Assembly: GCF_014077005.1 (NCBI RefSeq)
Contig: NZ_JACGVC010000050.1
Coordinates: 124,001 to 188,000, forward strand
Direction of reading: 5' to 3'
Source: Colwellia sp. MB3u-45
Lineage (GTDB): Bacteria; Pseudomonadota; Gammaproteobacteria; Enterobacterales; Alteromonadaceae
Length of the DNA: 64,000 nucleotides
Below the pieces are notes generated by a model. That model had not been told where the DNA came from and searched no databases. It saw only the letters and a program-made list of their open reading frames with translations. Shown here in pieces: positions 45,506 through 55,065 of the stretch (position 1 is the stretch's first letter; every line of letters begins with the position of its first letter). Made by a program: the position numbers and the translations under genes.

Positions 45506-46165
45506 TTAAGCCTTATTTATGGTGTAGCCAACACCACGAACCGTTTGGATAAATTTTTCAGGTAATTTTTTGCGTAAATTGTGAATATGGACTTCTACCG
45601 CATTACTCATCACTTCTTCACCCCAATCGTAAAGGCGTGATTCAATTTGCTCTCGTGACTGAATTCGCCCAGCATTTTCCATTAATACTTTTAACACCAT
45701 ATATTCTTTTTTTGAACAGGACAGTTCTTTATCTTCGATAAACACTTTGTGGGCAGTCGTATCAAGCTTTACCAAGGCAATGGAGATTATTGCGCTATCA
45801 GCAGTGCCTAATCGGCGTTCAATCACCCGTAAGCGAGCAAGAAGCTCGTTAATGTCAAAAGGTTTAATTAAGTAATCATCGGCGCCAAAGTCTAGTCCTT
45901 GAACACGTTGCTCAATAGTGTCACGCGCGGTCAGCACAATAACTGGCGTAGTTTTCTTTTTAGCTCTAAGCTTTTTAAGTACTAATAAACCATCCATGTC
46001 AGGCAACCCTAAATCTAAAATTACCATGTCATGATCAGGAATAGTCAATGACGTTAAAGCGTCTTCGCCGTTATCAACGTGGTTAACCAAGAAGCCCTCA
46101 TGTCGCAAAGACTGTTGTAATGCTTGTGCTAATGGCAGATCGTCTTCAACGAGTAAAATTCTCAT
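45506..46165 (-). CDS. OmpR-family response regulator, QseB-like
   Basis: A 219-residue protein. The receiver domain covers residues 1-118, with phospho-acceptor Asp in VILDLGLPDMDG and Lys in DDYLIKPF. The winged-helix DNA-binding domain covers 125-219 (EYMVLKVLMENAGRIQSREQIE, then VEVHIHNLRKKL). It is the first gene of the operon. A 9-bp triple direct repeat just upstream is a candidate autoregulatory site. Confidence 0.93.
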   Translation of the reverse strand: MRILLVEDDLPLAQALQQSLRHEGFLVNHVDNGEDALTSLTIPDHDMVILDLGLPDMDGLLVLKKLRAKKKTTPVIVLTARDTIEQRVQGLDFGADDYLIKPFDINELLARLRVIERRLGTADSAIISIALVKLDTTAHKVFIEDKELSCSKKEYMVLKVLMENAGRIQSREQIESRLYDWGEEVMSNAVEVHIHNLRKKLPEKFIQTVRGVGYTINKA

Positions 46166-46667
46166 ATTGTTACTTTAGAACCTATTTAACTTATTTAACT
46201 TATTTCAAGCCAAACTATCGATAAAAATTTAGCTATTTACATATAACTAACCGTAATAGTTTTAGCACGTAAACTCAATAGCTTGGTTATACACTTCGAG
46301 ATGAAATTAACGACGTAATTAGATATGTATTGGTTAATATCCTTGGTTATTGTCGTTAGCTCTGTAGACGTTTCATTTTAAATCAATTTGCACCAGTAAC
46401 ATAGCAGAATGCGGTGTTTATCTTTTCACCTTTAATGTTTAGAGCAATTATTCCTTAAAATTTACCCGTGTCGTAAGTTACGCAGCTATAGTGTAAATAG
46501 CGTTGAACAGTATAATTAATCTCTAACTATTAAGCTCTAGCTACGCTTACTTTACACATAAAAAATCAGCTTAACTTCTTTAAATTATCGATTTAAAAAA
46601 GCGACTCTTCTTATAACCTTGAGCAAATATCAGTAAAATAATGCTTGAAATAGCATCAAAACCGATA
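46166..46667. other. Gap between response regulator and sulA
   Basis: About 500 bp with promoters for both divergent units. Apart from the tandem repeat at 46183-46209 and the LexA-box promoter at the far end, no gene or hairpin is seen. Confidence 0.5.
46183..46209. promoter_or_regulatory. Triple 9-bp direct repeat upstream of the response regulator
   Basis: TATTTAACT, TATTTAACT and TATTTCAAG follow each other with exact 9-bp spacing, 17-44 bp upstream of the response regulator start. OmpR-family regulators commonly bind direct repeats, so this is a candidate site for the operon's own regulator. Confidence 0.45.
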
Positions 46668-46687
46668 TACTGTACATTCATACAGTA
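46668..46687 (+). promoter_or_regulatory. LexA box of sulA
   Basis: TACTGT-ACATTCAT-ACAGTA is a 20-bp near-symmetric site with a perfect CTGT-N8-ACAG core. It overlaps a TATACT -10-like element and lies 16 bp before the chosen ATG. Confidence 0.93.
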
Positions 46688-46703
46688 TATCGAGGTAGGC
46701 ACT

Positions 46704-47174
46704 ATGATTAACACTAATAAAATAAATTTAAAAATAAATAACAACAGCTTAGCTATAGCCCCTAGTATTAATTTACCACCTCAAATTAATTTATCTTCTG
46801 CTTGGTGTAATATTATTAGTGTAAATAGCCTCGGAGATGTCTCTGAAAAGTACCAGGACATTTGTCAAAACCACCATGATGATAAAAAGTGGATTTTAAT
46901 GATTAACCCAGAAAATTCCTCGCTAGAACAACTCTCTAACATGGGTAAAATTAACCCAGCAAAAATACTAAAAGTGAATGCAAATAAGGTCAATGTCAGT
47001 TTAGAGCATATCAAAAACACGTTATTAAAAGGCACATGTTCTGCGATGATTTTATCAAACGCCAACTATAATCAAGCCGAATTAAAAGAAATATCTCGCT
47101 GTGCTGCCTTAGGCAAAACTCAATGTATTTTATTACAAAAAACAAATTGTAAAGCGATAAACCAATTGCATTAA
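46704..47174 (+). CDS. sulA: SulA-like cell division inhibitor
   Basis: A 156-residue SOS protein. It resembles SulA in the KKWILMINPENSSLEQLSNMGKI segment, followed by KILKVNANKVNVSLEHIKNTL and the C-terminal CSAMILSNANYNQAELKEI. SulA blocks FtsZ assembly after DNA damage. I choose ATG 46704 because GAGGTAGG precedes it; the longer frame would start inside the promoter. Sequence similarity is modest, but the perfect LexA box supports the call. Confidence 0.75.
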   Translation: MINTNKINLKINNNSLAIAPSINLPPQINLSSAWCNIISVNSLGDVSEKYQDICQNHHDDKKWILMINPENSSLEQLSNMGKINPAKILKVNANKVNVSLEHIKNTLLKGTCSAMILSNANYNQAELKEISRCAALGKTQCILLQKTNCKAINQLH

Positions 47175-47366
47175 ATTACTATATTTTGTCAAGGTTTTAA
47201 AACAAAAATAAAGCAATAAATTGTGCTTAATCCGACGACTTAATCTCAAGCGCAAAAAGCGTTGGGCTAAGTTAGATTAACTAAAAAATTAAAGCCATAA
47301 ACTATGCAAAGCATAATAATTGTCATGATAAACTAAACATAATTGCCCTTTAAATAGTTTATCTAC

Positions 47367-47855
47367 ATGTTATGTCCATGCGGCTCAGAACAAACCTTTG
47401 CACTGTGTTGCCAACCTTTAATCATGGCAACAAAACCGGCTAACTCTCCAGAACAACTGATGCGGTCACGCTACTCTGCTTACGCAACACAACAGGCCGA
47501 GTATATTTACCTTACTTATGCCCAATCAAGCCAAGCTCAACAATCCATTGATGACATCGCACAATGGGCTGCAGAAACAAAATGGCTGAAACTCATTATT
47601 CACTATGCCAGTGATCACGAAAAAGATTTAGCTAACCGTCATAATGCTCAAGTAGAGTTTTCTGCTTTTTATCAAGTTCACAAACAAATCTGGCAAATGC
47701 GAGAACAATCTAATTTTGTGCTTGAAGATAGCGCATGGCGATATCTTGATGGTGAGGTGTCAGATAGCAAAGCATTAAATAAACCCAAAAAAAATGAGTT
47801 TTGTTTTTGTGGCAGTGAGAAAAAGTTTAAACATTGTTGTGCTAAGACTTTTTAG
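47367..47855 (+). CDS. ychJ: YchJ-family protein with two SEC-C motifs
   Basis: A 162-residue protein. SEC-C zinc motifs lie at both ends: CPCGSEQTFALCC at residues 3-15 and CFCGSEKKFKHCC at 146-158. The central NTF2-like domain has SPEQLMRSRYSAYATQQAEYI. The function of YchJ is not established; SEC-C motifs bind zinc and often contact the ribosome or SecB. Its stop overlaps that of the convergent next gene by 4 bp. Confidence 0.9.
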   Translation: MLCPCGSEQTFALCCQPLIMATKPANSPEQLMRSRYSAYATQQAEYIYLTYAQSSQAQQSIDDIAQWAAETKWLKLIIHYASDHEKDLANRHNAQVEFSAFYQVHKQIWQMREQSNFVLEDSAWRYLDGEVSDSKALNKPKKNEFCFCGSEKKFKHCCAKTF

Positions 47856-48385
47856 GCAACCGCTTCCATTAGCGGTGCTTTAACAATAGTAGTTTGCACT
47901 GCCGCTAACCAAGCCATAGCATTGAAGTCGGCTCTTGGTGGTGTTTGTGTTAATGATATGTCTTGATTTTTTTGCTGGCAATATAAACTGGTATTAGTCA
48001 TAACCTGTTGGTTTATATGTTTTACATCATCACGAAACGCCAATGGTTTAGGATTAAGTATATTTGCTAATCTTAGGTCTTCTAACTGCTGTTTTTCAAT
48101 CAAACTTGCCTGATTATAACTGCTGATATCAGCAACATCTTTTACTGCTAAAGGGGCTTCATCAGGTAATTGAAAATATTTTCGTAACTGTTCTGCTGAA
48201 GTGGTTTTTTCAGGTATTTGTGAAAGTGGTAATGTAAATTGGCTATGCGCTCTAACATCGTCGGTTAGCATGGCGAGTAACAGCGAAAAATCAGAACGAC
48301 GAGCATGATGAACACTTTGGTTAAGCTGTTCGCCTAACTGAAGTTCATGAACAAGTATGTCGTTTGATAAAGCGTTTAGGGTCAA
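47852..48385 (-). CDS. VC2046/SO_2500-family protein
   Basis: A 177-residue soluble protein of unknown function. The N-terminal VHELQLGEQLNQSVHHARRSDFSLLLAML...DDVRAHSQF fits the VC2046/SO_2500 family known from Vibrio and Shewanella, from memory. No catalytic motif is visible. It overlaps the ychJ stop by 4 bp on the opposite strand. Confidence 0.65.
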   Translation of the reverse strand: MTLNALSNDILVHELQLGEQLNQSVHHARRSDFSLLLAMLTDDVRAHSQFTLPLSQIPEKTTSAEQLRKYFQLPDEAPLAVKDVADISSYNQASLIEKQQLEDLRLANILNPKPLAFRDDVKHINQQVMTNTSLYCQQKNQDISLTQTPPRADFNAMAWLAAVQTTIVKAPLMEAVA

Positions 48386-48400
48386 AATAATCTACTGTTT

Positions 48401-48428
48401 TGCTACCGATAATATTTGTATCGGCAGC
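48401..48428 (-). terminator. Imperfect hairpin after the RstB-like kinase gene
   Basis: TGCTACCGATA and TATCGGCAGCA pair with one mismatch around a 7-nt loop. It lies between the kinase stop and the next minus-strand gene; no T-run follows, so it is only a weak terminator candidate. Confidence 0.4.
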
Positions 48429-48508
48429 AGCACAGATTACTTTAACGCTATGCGTAATTAATTATTAATTTTTATAGTAAATACAAAGTATTGACTGATT
48501 TTTATCCA

Positions 48509-49801
48509 CTAAGCAGAAATTTGTTTAATGGGCCAACGCAGTATGAAGCTCGCGCCACCATTATTGCTATCAACAACAGATGCACTGCCACCATGCCACT
48601 CCATAATCCGACAAACGATGGCTAGACCTAAACCAAAACCTCCTGTTTGACGGTTACGAGATACATCACCACGGGAAAAAGCATCAAATATAGTACATTT
48701 GAAATCATCACAGACTCCCTCACCATTGTCGGAGACACTTATCTGGCAGTAATCTTCACTTTTTGTAATTGTGATGTCTATTTCACCGTTACCGTATTTT
48801 ATGGCATTAGAAATATAATTATTCAACGCTCGACTAATAAAGTGTCGATCAACCTCAACTCGTTCATTTCCAAGCAGGTTAACAATGTTAAATTTTTGTT
48901 CAAATTGTTGGTAATTACTGACCTGTTTTTCGACAATATCCACCAATGATTCTTCGCTAAAATTTATTTCGGGTTTGTCATTATCGAAACTAGCGTAAAT
49001 CAGCATCTCACTAATGAGTTGTTCTAACTCACAAACATCTTTACTAATGGCTTTGCGATATTTCTCTTGTTTGGCTTTATCATCGGTGCAGGCTAGCATT
49101 TCTAAGGCAAACTTAGTGCGAGCTAACGGTGTACGTAATTCATGTGCAACCGCAGTTGAGAGTTCTTTATGAGCATCGATTAAACGTTTAATACGACTGG
49201 CCATAGTATTAAACGCCGTAACCATAGGCGCTGCCATAGTCGATCTTGCTTCTGGTGCAACAACATCAAAACTTTCTTGACCAAACTCTATTGCCGTTTT
49301 TTGTAACTGATCCAAGTCTCGAGACAAAGGCCGTAACCAAAAAAACAATATACAGGCTAAGGTTGCCAGCAAAATAACACGAATGAGTGCCTCTAGCCTC
49401 GGGCGGGTTGGCATTTTAGCAGGCCCCAACACAATGACAGTGCCAGCATTATTGATCTGGTGATGAATTTCTACCGCGTTATTATCATAATAAATATGCG
49501 TGTTTTCTTCTTGGATGACGTCATGATTTTGATGGCTGATAGCTTTTACTTCTTGCGCTGACATTAATTTTAATGGCAGTTGCCACTGCTTGGCAGCTTT
49601 CGATAGTATTTCTTGCCATTGATCTTCTGGGTGCTTTTCTAAATAGTTAGATAGCGCCAACAGCATACTTTTATAACCAGTGTAAGACTCTATGTCTTGT
49701 TCAAGGTATGAACTCCATGCTTCATCAAGCATCCATGAGAATACGATGAATATAGAAATAATAAGGAAGTATAAGCTGAAGAATGAGCGACCAAGTTTCA
49801 T
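48509..49801 (-). CDS. RstB-like sensor histidine kinase
   Basis: A 430-residue kinase with two membrane helices (residues 8-25 and about 140-160) flanking a short periplasmic sensor, and a HAMP region. The HisKA motif is VAHELRTPLARTKFALEML near 218, the N-box NYISNAIKYGNG, and the G-boxes DNGEGV and GGFGLGLAIV. It is encoded 75 bp downstream of its response regulator. RstB-like by the pairing and by similarity of the regulator. The signal is unknown. Confidence 0.88.
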   Translation of the reverse strand: MKLGRSFFSLYFLIISIFIVFSWMLDEAWSSYLEQDIESYTGYKSMLLALSNYLEKHPEDQWQEILSKAAKQWQLPLKLMSAQEVKAISHQNHDVIQEENTHIYYDNNAVEIHHQINNAGTVIVLGPAKMPTRPRLEALIRVILLATLACILFFWLRPLSRDLDQLQKTAIEFGQESFDVVAPEARSTMAAPMVTAFNTMASRIKRLIDAHKELSTAVAHELRTPLARTKFALEMLACTDDKAKQEKYRKAISKDVCELEQLISEMLIYASFDNDKPEINFSEESLVDIVEKQVSNYQQFEQKFNIVNLLGNERVEVDRHFISRALNNYISNAIKYGNGEIDITITKSEDYCQISVSDNGEGVCDDFKCTIFDAFSRGDVSRNRQTGGFGLGLAIVCRIMEWHGGSASVVDSNNGGASFILRWPIKQISA

Positions 49802-49876
49802 AAAATGCCTAAAAAAAGGAAATAAATACTGATGAGTCGCTATAACAGCTCACCAGCTTACACACTAAAATAATAG

Positions 49877-50593
49877 TTAACTCCATGCATCTGGAACAAA
49901 TAAATAGCCTTGTCCCCAAATGGTTTTAATACGAAAAGGTGTTTCATTACTATCGTGTAATTTTTTACGCAAGCGTGATATACGCACATCAACACTTCTA
50001 TCCATGCCGTCGTATTCGCGACCAACAACCGCTTTATAAATATAATCACGATTCTGCACTTCGCCTGAACGACTAGCTAATAACCAGAGTAAGTCAAACT
50101 CTTGGCTAGTCAGGTCAACATTTTCGCCATGCAATGTCACTTGTCTAGAACCACGGCTAATATGCAGTTCACCACAATTAATTTTAGCATTTTCTTTACC
50201 ATCCGTTGGCAACTGGCCACGACGCAATAGCGCATTGACACGGGCAAGCAGTACTCTTGGCTCAACAGGCTTAATCACGTAGTCATCCGCACCAATTTCC
50301 AAACCTAACACTTGGTCAAAGTCTGTGCCTTTGGCGGTTAGCATTAAAATTGGCCCTTTAAAGTTAGGACGTAAATCTTTACAAACAGCAAATCCATCTT
50401 TACCCGGTAGCATAATGTCTAAAATAATCAAATCAGGAACGAATTTATCAACTCGCTTTTCTACCGTATCGCCTCTAAACTCTTGCTTAACGTGATAACC
50501 TTCATTTTCTAAAAACTCAGTCACTAGATCCGACAACTGACGGTCATCCTCAACGAGTAATATCTTTTTAACTAACAATTCACTATCTGACAT
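49877..50593 (-). CDS. RstA-like OmpR-family response regulator
   Basis: A 238-residue protein. The receiver covers residues 9-125, with acceptor Asp in LIILDIMLPGKDG and Lys in DDYVIKPVEP. The winged helix covers 140-238 (LTSQEFDLLWLLASRSGEVQ, then DVRISRLRKKL). GKDGFAVCKDLR and the VEPRVLLARVNALLRR stretch are RstA-like. It diverges from the MFS gene across 391 bp, in which a GCTGT-ATTA-ACAGC inverted repeat lies around 50611. Confidence 0.9.
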   Translation of the reverse strand: MSDSELLVKKILLVEDDRQLSDLVTEFLENEGYHVKQEFRGDTVEKRVDKFVPDLIILDIMLPGKDGFAVCKDLRPNFKGPILMLTAKGTDFDQVLGLEIGADDYVIKPVEPRVLLARVNALLRRGQLPTDGKENAKINCGELHISRGSRQVTLHGENVDLTSQEFDLLWLLASRSGEVQNRDYIYKAVVGREYDGMDRSVDVRISRLRKKLHDSNETPFRIKTIWGQGYLFVPDAWS

Positions 50594-50984
50594 TAACTGC
50601 TCCTACTTTATTACGCTGTATTAACAGCATTTTCACGGCTGGTTGATGAACACGGTTAATGTTTACTCTAGCCAATAAATAACAACCATTGAAAATATGA
50701 CTCATCACACAAGCATAAAATGTTTATTATTAATTAACAACACTATGTACAAGGTGTTACGGCAATAGTACAACTTATTACCCTGAAATTACAATTAATT
50801 ACACTAGGACTAACAAGGCGATTTTTATGATACTTTGCTCATAAAAGTGCTTCTCGTCACTATTGATGCGTTGAGATAATTAGACGGTGCGTTAAGAAAA
50901 ATAGAAACTTTTTACTTAGTTATCAAGCTAACTTATTATATAATCAATAGGCATTATCCCCACTGTATTATATAAACATTCGTT
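50594..50984. other. Divergent gap between rstA-like and MFS genes
   Basis: A 391-bp A+T-rich stretch. It has a small inverted repeat near the response regulator start (around 50611) and no gene. It presumably holds both promoters. Confidence 0.45.
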
Positions 50985-52244
50985 ATGACGATTCACGCTG
51001 CTAAAGTTAAAATACCTGCAAAAAACACCTTAATGACTGAACAGTTAAAGGCAAAGAAAATCTTGTTTTCTGTCATGCTGGTGGTGCTGTTTAGTAGTGC
51101 CGGCATTGCCTTACCTTATCCTGTATTAGCACCTCTTTTTCTTAATGAAGTTAGCCCTTTGACCACTTTTGCTGATTTACCCAGTAAAATATTACTCGGC
51201 ATTATACTGGCGATATACCCTTTAGGAGTTATTCTAGGAAGCTCAGTTTTAGGTGCTGCTTCAGGTATTTATGGTCGCAAAAAAACCTTAATCATCACCT
51301 TGATTTTAACTGCTGTTAGTTATGTGTTATCGGCTTTAGCGGTTATGGCTGAAAGTTTTTTACTGCTCATTTTAGCGCGTTTTGTTACAGGCATTTTTTC
51401 AGGTAATATCAGCATAGCCAAAGCGATAGCGGTAGATTTATCGCCCACGCTAGATAAAACCCACACCTTTAGTCTGGTAAACGCCACCAGCTATTTAGGC
51501 TGGTTGCTCGGCCCTTTAGCCGGTGGATTACTGGCAATATACGGTTTAGACACCGTATTCTACTTCGCCGCCGGCGCGATAGTTATTGCCCTGATCAGCG
51601 TTGCTTATGTATTACCTGCTGGCAATAGTAACTCCAGTCAGCCAAAGATAAAATTTTCGCAACTTTTTAGTAAACAAAACTCATTTGCCTTACTCGCTAA
51701 TAAAAAAATTAGACGTATCTTTTTAATTTATTTATTAGCAACACTTGGCCTAAATGCCTATTACGAATTTTACCCCGTTTGGTTGGTGGAAAACTTTGAC
51801 TTCACTAGCCCCGACATTGGTTATATAACAGTTGTTTTAACCTTATTTATGACCATAACCAGTGTGTTTTTTGTTAAGCAATTAAAATACTTATTGGGGC
51901 TTAAATTGGGTGCCATTGTTGGCATGATGTTAATGGCATTGTTGTTTAGCTTACACCTTGTCTTATCAGCAACCAGTGTTTGGCCTATTTATGCCGTAAT
52001 AGGCATCGCCATCGCTATTTTTAATGGTTTATTACCGGTTTATATTTCCGAGCAATATGCTGATATTGAACAAGGGCAACTTATGGGCTTAATTACCACC
52101 ACCTTCAGTTTAGCTAATATGCTGATGGCGCTTATTGGTAGTGTATTAGCCTTATTTGGCGCACACTGGGCCATATTATTTGGTGCCTTGTTACTTATCA
52201 TTGCCTCCATCGACTTTCACTTTAGTCAAGAAGATATTCGCTAG
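50985..52244 (+). CDS. Major facilitator superfamily transporter
   Basis: A 419-residue inner-membrane transporter with about 12 helices. The MFS motif A-like GAASGIYGRKKTLI lies between helices 2 and 3, and motif C-like SYLGWLLGPLAGG in helix 5. The pattern is that of drug:H+ antiporters (TetA/DHA1 type), but the substrate is unknown. The true start may be the ATG at residue 17 (MTEQLKAKK). It diverges from the RstA-like regulator. Confidence 0.85.
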   Translation: MTIHAAKVKIPAKNTLMTEQLKAKKILFSVMLVVLFSSAGIALPYPVLAPLFLNEVSPLTTFADLPSKILLGIILAIYPLGVILGSSVLGAASGIYGRKKTLIITLILTAVSYVLSALAVMAESFLLLILARFVTGIFSGNISIAKAIAVDLSPTLDKTHTFSLVNATSYLGWLLGPLAGGLLAIYGLDTVFYFAAGAIVIALISVAYVLPAGNSNSSQPKIKFSQLFSKQNSFALLANKKIRRIFLIYLLATLGLNAYYEFYPVWLVENFDFTSPDIGYITVVLTLFMTITSVFFVKQLKYLLGLKLGAIVGMMLMALLFSLHLVLSATSVWPIYAVIGIAIAIFNGLLPVYISEQYADIEQGQLMGLITTTFSLANMLMALIGSVLALFGAHWAILFGALLLIIASIDFHFSQEDIR

Positions 52245-52360
52245 CTCATTTCGCGCTAAAATTATTAGTTACTTACGCACTAACCCCATTGTAAATTGAT
52301 GATTGGACTTCCCTTAGTTGATTAGACTCCAAACTAGTTTCATTTTAACTTCAACCAGAG

Positions 52361-52642
52361 GTGTTTATAAGTAAAGGCAAACGATATACCGAAGAATTTA
52401 AAATTGGAGCAGTTAATCAAACGAATGAACGTGGTTATTCAGTTGCTGAAGTATATAAGCAGTTAGGTATTGCTACTAAAACGTTATATCACTGGCGAAG
52501 TCAATTATCGGATAAAACTAAATCGGTTAAAGCTCCAGATGATGAATATGAACCTTTATCCAAAAGTCTAACCGTTACAAGCTGCACTTACCTTCAAGAT
52601 AATACGAAACAGCGTTGCCAAGCTATCTTAATTAGTTTCTAA
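52361..52642 (+). pseudogene. IS3-family orfA remnant
   Basis: The first 55 codons match the HTH of IS3-type OrfA (RYTEEFKIGAVNQTNERGYS, then VAEVYKQLGIATKTLYHWRSQL). After about residue 65 the frame becomes unlike a transposase, and no orfB follows. There is no good ATG (frame opens with GTG) and no right-hand terminal repeat, so this is a dead fragment between the MFS gene and xthA. Confidence 0.75.
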
Positions 52643-52797
52643 TACTACCCATCTTCAATTTCGGTTATGAAAAATAATTTATCAAAGCGCACTTGATTAT
52701 GCCTATAACTATTTTAGTCTGCTCAAAATAACAACTTAGTATGCCGATAAATAAACAAAGCCAATTAACCCACTGTTATACAAGTATATATATAATT

Positions 52798-53607
52798 ATG
52801 AAAATCATCTCTTTTAATATTAACGGCCTGCGCGCTCGTTTGCATCAGTTACAAGCTATTATCGATAAACATCAACCCGATATTATTGGCCTACAAGAAA
52901 TTAAAGTTCATGATGAAGTATTCCCACTCGCTGATGTTGAAGCGATGGGCTATCACGTTTATTTTCATGGTCAAAAGGCGCATTATGGTGTTGCTATGCT
53001 GTGCAAAAAATCCGCAGACGTGGTCACTAAAGGCTTTCCAACCGATGATGACGAAGCGCAAAAGCGCATGATCATGGTGCAAACAACTGATGAGAATGGT
53101 GAAAAAGTCACCGTATTAAATGGTTATTTTCCACAAGGTGAAAATATTGCCCATGAAACAAAATATCCTTACAAACGTCAATTTTATAAAGATTTAATGC
53201 AATACTTAAATGAGCACCATACCCCTGATGAAAATATTGTGGTGATCGGTGATATTAATATTTCACCTGCTGATTTAGACATAGGTATCGGTGAGCCAAA
53301 TAAAAAACGCTGGTTAAAAACGGGTAAATGTAGCTTCCAACCAGAAGAAAGACAATGGTTAGCCACCTTAATGGATTGGGGCTTTACTGATACTTTTAGG
53401 TCATTACACCCAACTCGTGAAGAAAGATATTCATGGTTTGATTATCGCTCGCGTGGCTTTGATGATAATCGTGGTTTACGTATTGATGTTGTCTTAGCAA
53501 CCAAAAAGTTTGCTAGCCGCTGTATTGAATCAGATATTGATTATGAACTTAGGGCCATAGAAAAGCCGTCTGATCATGCACCCATTTGGTCTACGTTCAG
53601 TAAATAA
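52798..53607 (+). CDS. xthA: Exodeoxyribonuclease III
   Basis: AP endonuclease and 3'-5' exonuclease of base-excision repair. From ATG 52798 ([14 protein letters not shown]) it is 269 residues, matching E. coli (268); the open frame extends 19 codons further upstream without support. EEP catalytic motifs are GLQEIKV near 34, VIGDINISP near 151, and KPSDHAPIW at the C-terminus. It is cytoplasmic, unlike the secreted EEP protein at 14152. Confidence 0.95.
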   Translation: MKIISFNINGLRARLHQLQAIIDKHQPDIIGLQEIKVHDEVFPLADVEAMGYHVYFHGQKAHYGVAMLCKKSADVVTKGFPTDDDEAQKRMIMVQTTDENGEKVTVLNGYFPQGENIAHETKYPYKRQFYKDLMQYLNEHHTPDENIVVIGDINISPADLDIGIGEPNKKRWLKTGKCSFQPEERQWLATLMDWGFTDTFRSLHPTREERYSWFDYRSRGFDDNRGLRIDVVLATKKFASRCIESDIDYELRAIEKPSDHAPIWSTFSK

Positions 53608-53680
53608 AGCTTTCCAAGTAACATACTAATTTTAATTTTAATTTTAAAATCAAAATTATTCTGTTAACACCATACTTGTA

Positions 53681-53703
53681 AAAAGGGGCTAGTCCCCTTT
53701 TTT
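53681..53703 (+). terminator. Terminator after xthA
   Basis: AAAAGGGG and CCCCTTTT flank a 5-nt loop, followed by more T residues. Confidence 0.9.
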
Positions 53704-53720
53704 GTTAAAAATAGACATTA

Positions 53721-54554
53721 ATGATCCCTATGACTGCAACCCACTATGCTTGCCCTATATGTAGTTTTCCTCTGCAAAATCAAGAAAAGCTGTTTCGCTG
53801 TGAGAATAATCATAGCTTTGATCGCGCGAAAGAAAATTACTTAAATTTATTGCCCGTGCAATTTAAGCATTCAAAAAATCCTGGTGATAACAAGGCGATG
53901 GTCAATGCTAGGCGAGCATTTTTAGAACAAGGTTATTATCAACCCTTGGTTGATAGACTCGTCGCTTTATACCAAGAAAAAGTGCTTACTGATGCTAACA
54001 AGCCAACTATTGTGCTCGATGCCGGTTGTGGTGAAGGCTTTTATACTCATCAACACAAAAATACTGAAAATACTGTTTATGGTGTTGATATTGCAAAAGA
54101 AGCAATAAAAAAAGCTGGCAAAAAATATCCACAATGTCACTTTAGTGTCGCGACGTTATCAAAATTGCCTTTTAGTGATAGTCTATTTTCTTGGATTATA
54201 TCGGTTTATGCGCCTATTTTAGAAAAAGAGTTTACGCGCGTATTATCAGCCGGTGGTTTTTTGTTAACGGTTACGCCAGCAAAACAGCATTTGATGCAAT
54301 TAAAGCAGCATATTTATCATGACGCTAAAGAACATGATGAAGAAAAATTGCCCATTGAACATTTAACACTGGTGCACCAAGAAAATATATCTTATCAAAT
54401 GCACTTAAAAACGGGTCAAGACACGCTAAATTTATTGGCTATGACACCCTTTGCTTTTAAAGCCAGTAAGGAAGCCAAAGAAAGCTTATTAAGTCAGCAT
54501 GACTTTATCTGTCAGGCTGACTTTCTGATCAGGCTTTATCAAAAATCGAACTAA
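53721..54554 (+). CDS. rlmA: 23S rRNA (guanine-N1)-methyltransferase RlmA
   Basis: Methylates N1 of G745 (E. coli numbering) in 23S rRNA. The 277-residue protein starts with a four-Cys/His zinc site (CPICSFPL...FRCENNHSFD). The family segment ENYLNLLPVQ and SAM motif I VLDAGCGEGFY near residue 94 follow. ATG at 53721 or three codons later. It stands alone, directly after the xthA terminator. Confidence 0.92.
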   Translation: MIPMTATHYACPICSFPLQNQEKLFRCENNHSFDRAKENYLNLLPVQFKHSKNPGDNKAMVNARRAFLEQGYYQPLVDRLVALYQEKVLTDANKPTIVLDAGCGEGFYTHQHKNTENTVYGVDIAKEAIKKAGKKYPQCHFSVATLSKLPFSDSLFSWIISVYAPILEKEFTRVLSAGGFLLTVTPAKQHLMQLKQHIYHDAKEHDEEKLPIEHLTLVHQENISYQMHLKTGQDTLNLLAMTPFAFKASKEAKESLLSQHDFICQADFLIRLYQKSN

Positions 54555-54633
54555 AAAAATGCGCTACAGATTAACTGTATCGCATTATTAGTCATAACCT
54601 TTCCAGATCAACTTTACTTATAAGCCTAGAGAA

Positions 54634-55065
54634 TTAAGAGGTTTTATAGCTATTTTTAAAGCTTAAGCTTAATAAGTGAGCCAAGTCTAAATAACGTGGA
54701 CGTTGAGTTGACAACTTGATATCACCACCGCTTTGGTTAACACGCGCAACACTTTCTTTGTACCAATTAGCTAACGCAGGCGGAAGAAATTTATCGGCTT
54801 TAATCCCCATAAAAATCAACGCTTGTAATGGAAAACTCATAATACAAAGTGTATATAATAGCGCTTGAGGTAAGGCAGCCATAGAGCCAAAATACAACTG
54901 TAAGATTAAACAAAACACTGCTAAGCCGGGCATCACTTTACACACCAAACGGCTCACTTTAACCGCATGATACTCCATAAAGTATTCACCAAGTTCAACG
55001 CGTGAGGGCCATAAATTCATGTACTTTCGGCCAAGCAAAATAATTTCTAATATAGATAACTTCAT
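54634..55065 (-). CDS. yfbV: UPF0208 membrane protein YfbV
   Basis: A 143-residue inner-membrane protein with two helices (about 47-65 and 72-92). The UPF0208 pattern is GRKYMNLWPSRVELGEYF and PLQALIFMG, with LPPALANWYKE close to the family's LPPSLLNWFYE. Function unknown. Confidence 0.88.
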   Translation of the reverse strand: MKLSILEIILLGRKYMNLWPSRVELGEYFMEYHAVKVSRLVCKVMPGLAVFCLILQLYFGSMAALPQALLYTLCIMSFPLQALIFMGIKADKFLPPALANWYKESVARVNQSGGDIKLSTQRPRYLDLAHLLSLSFKNSYKTS

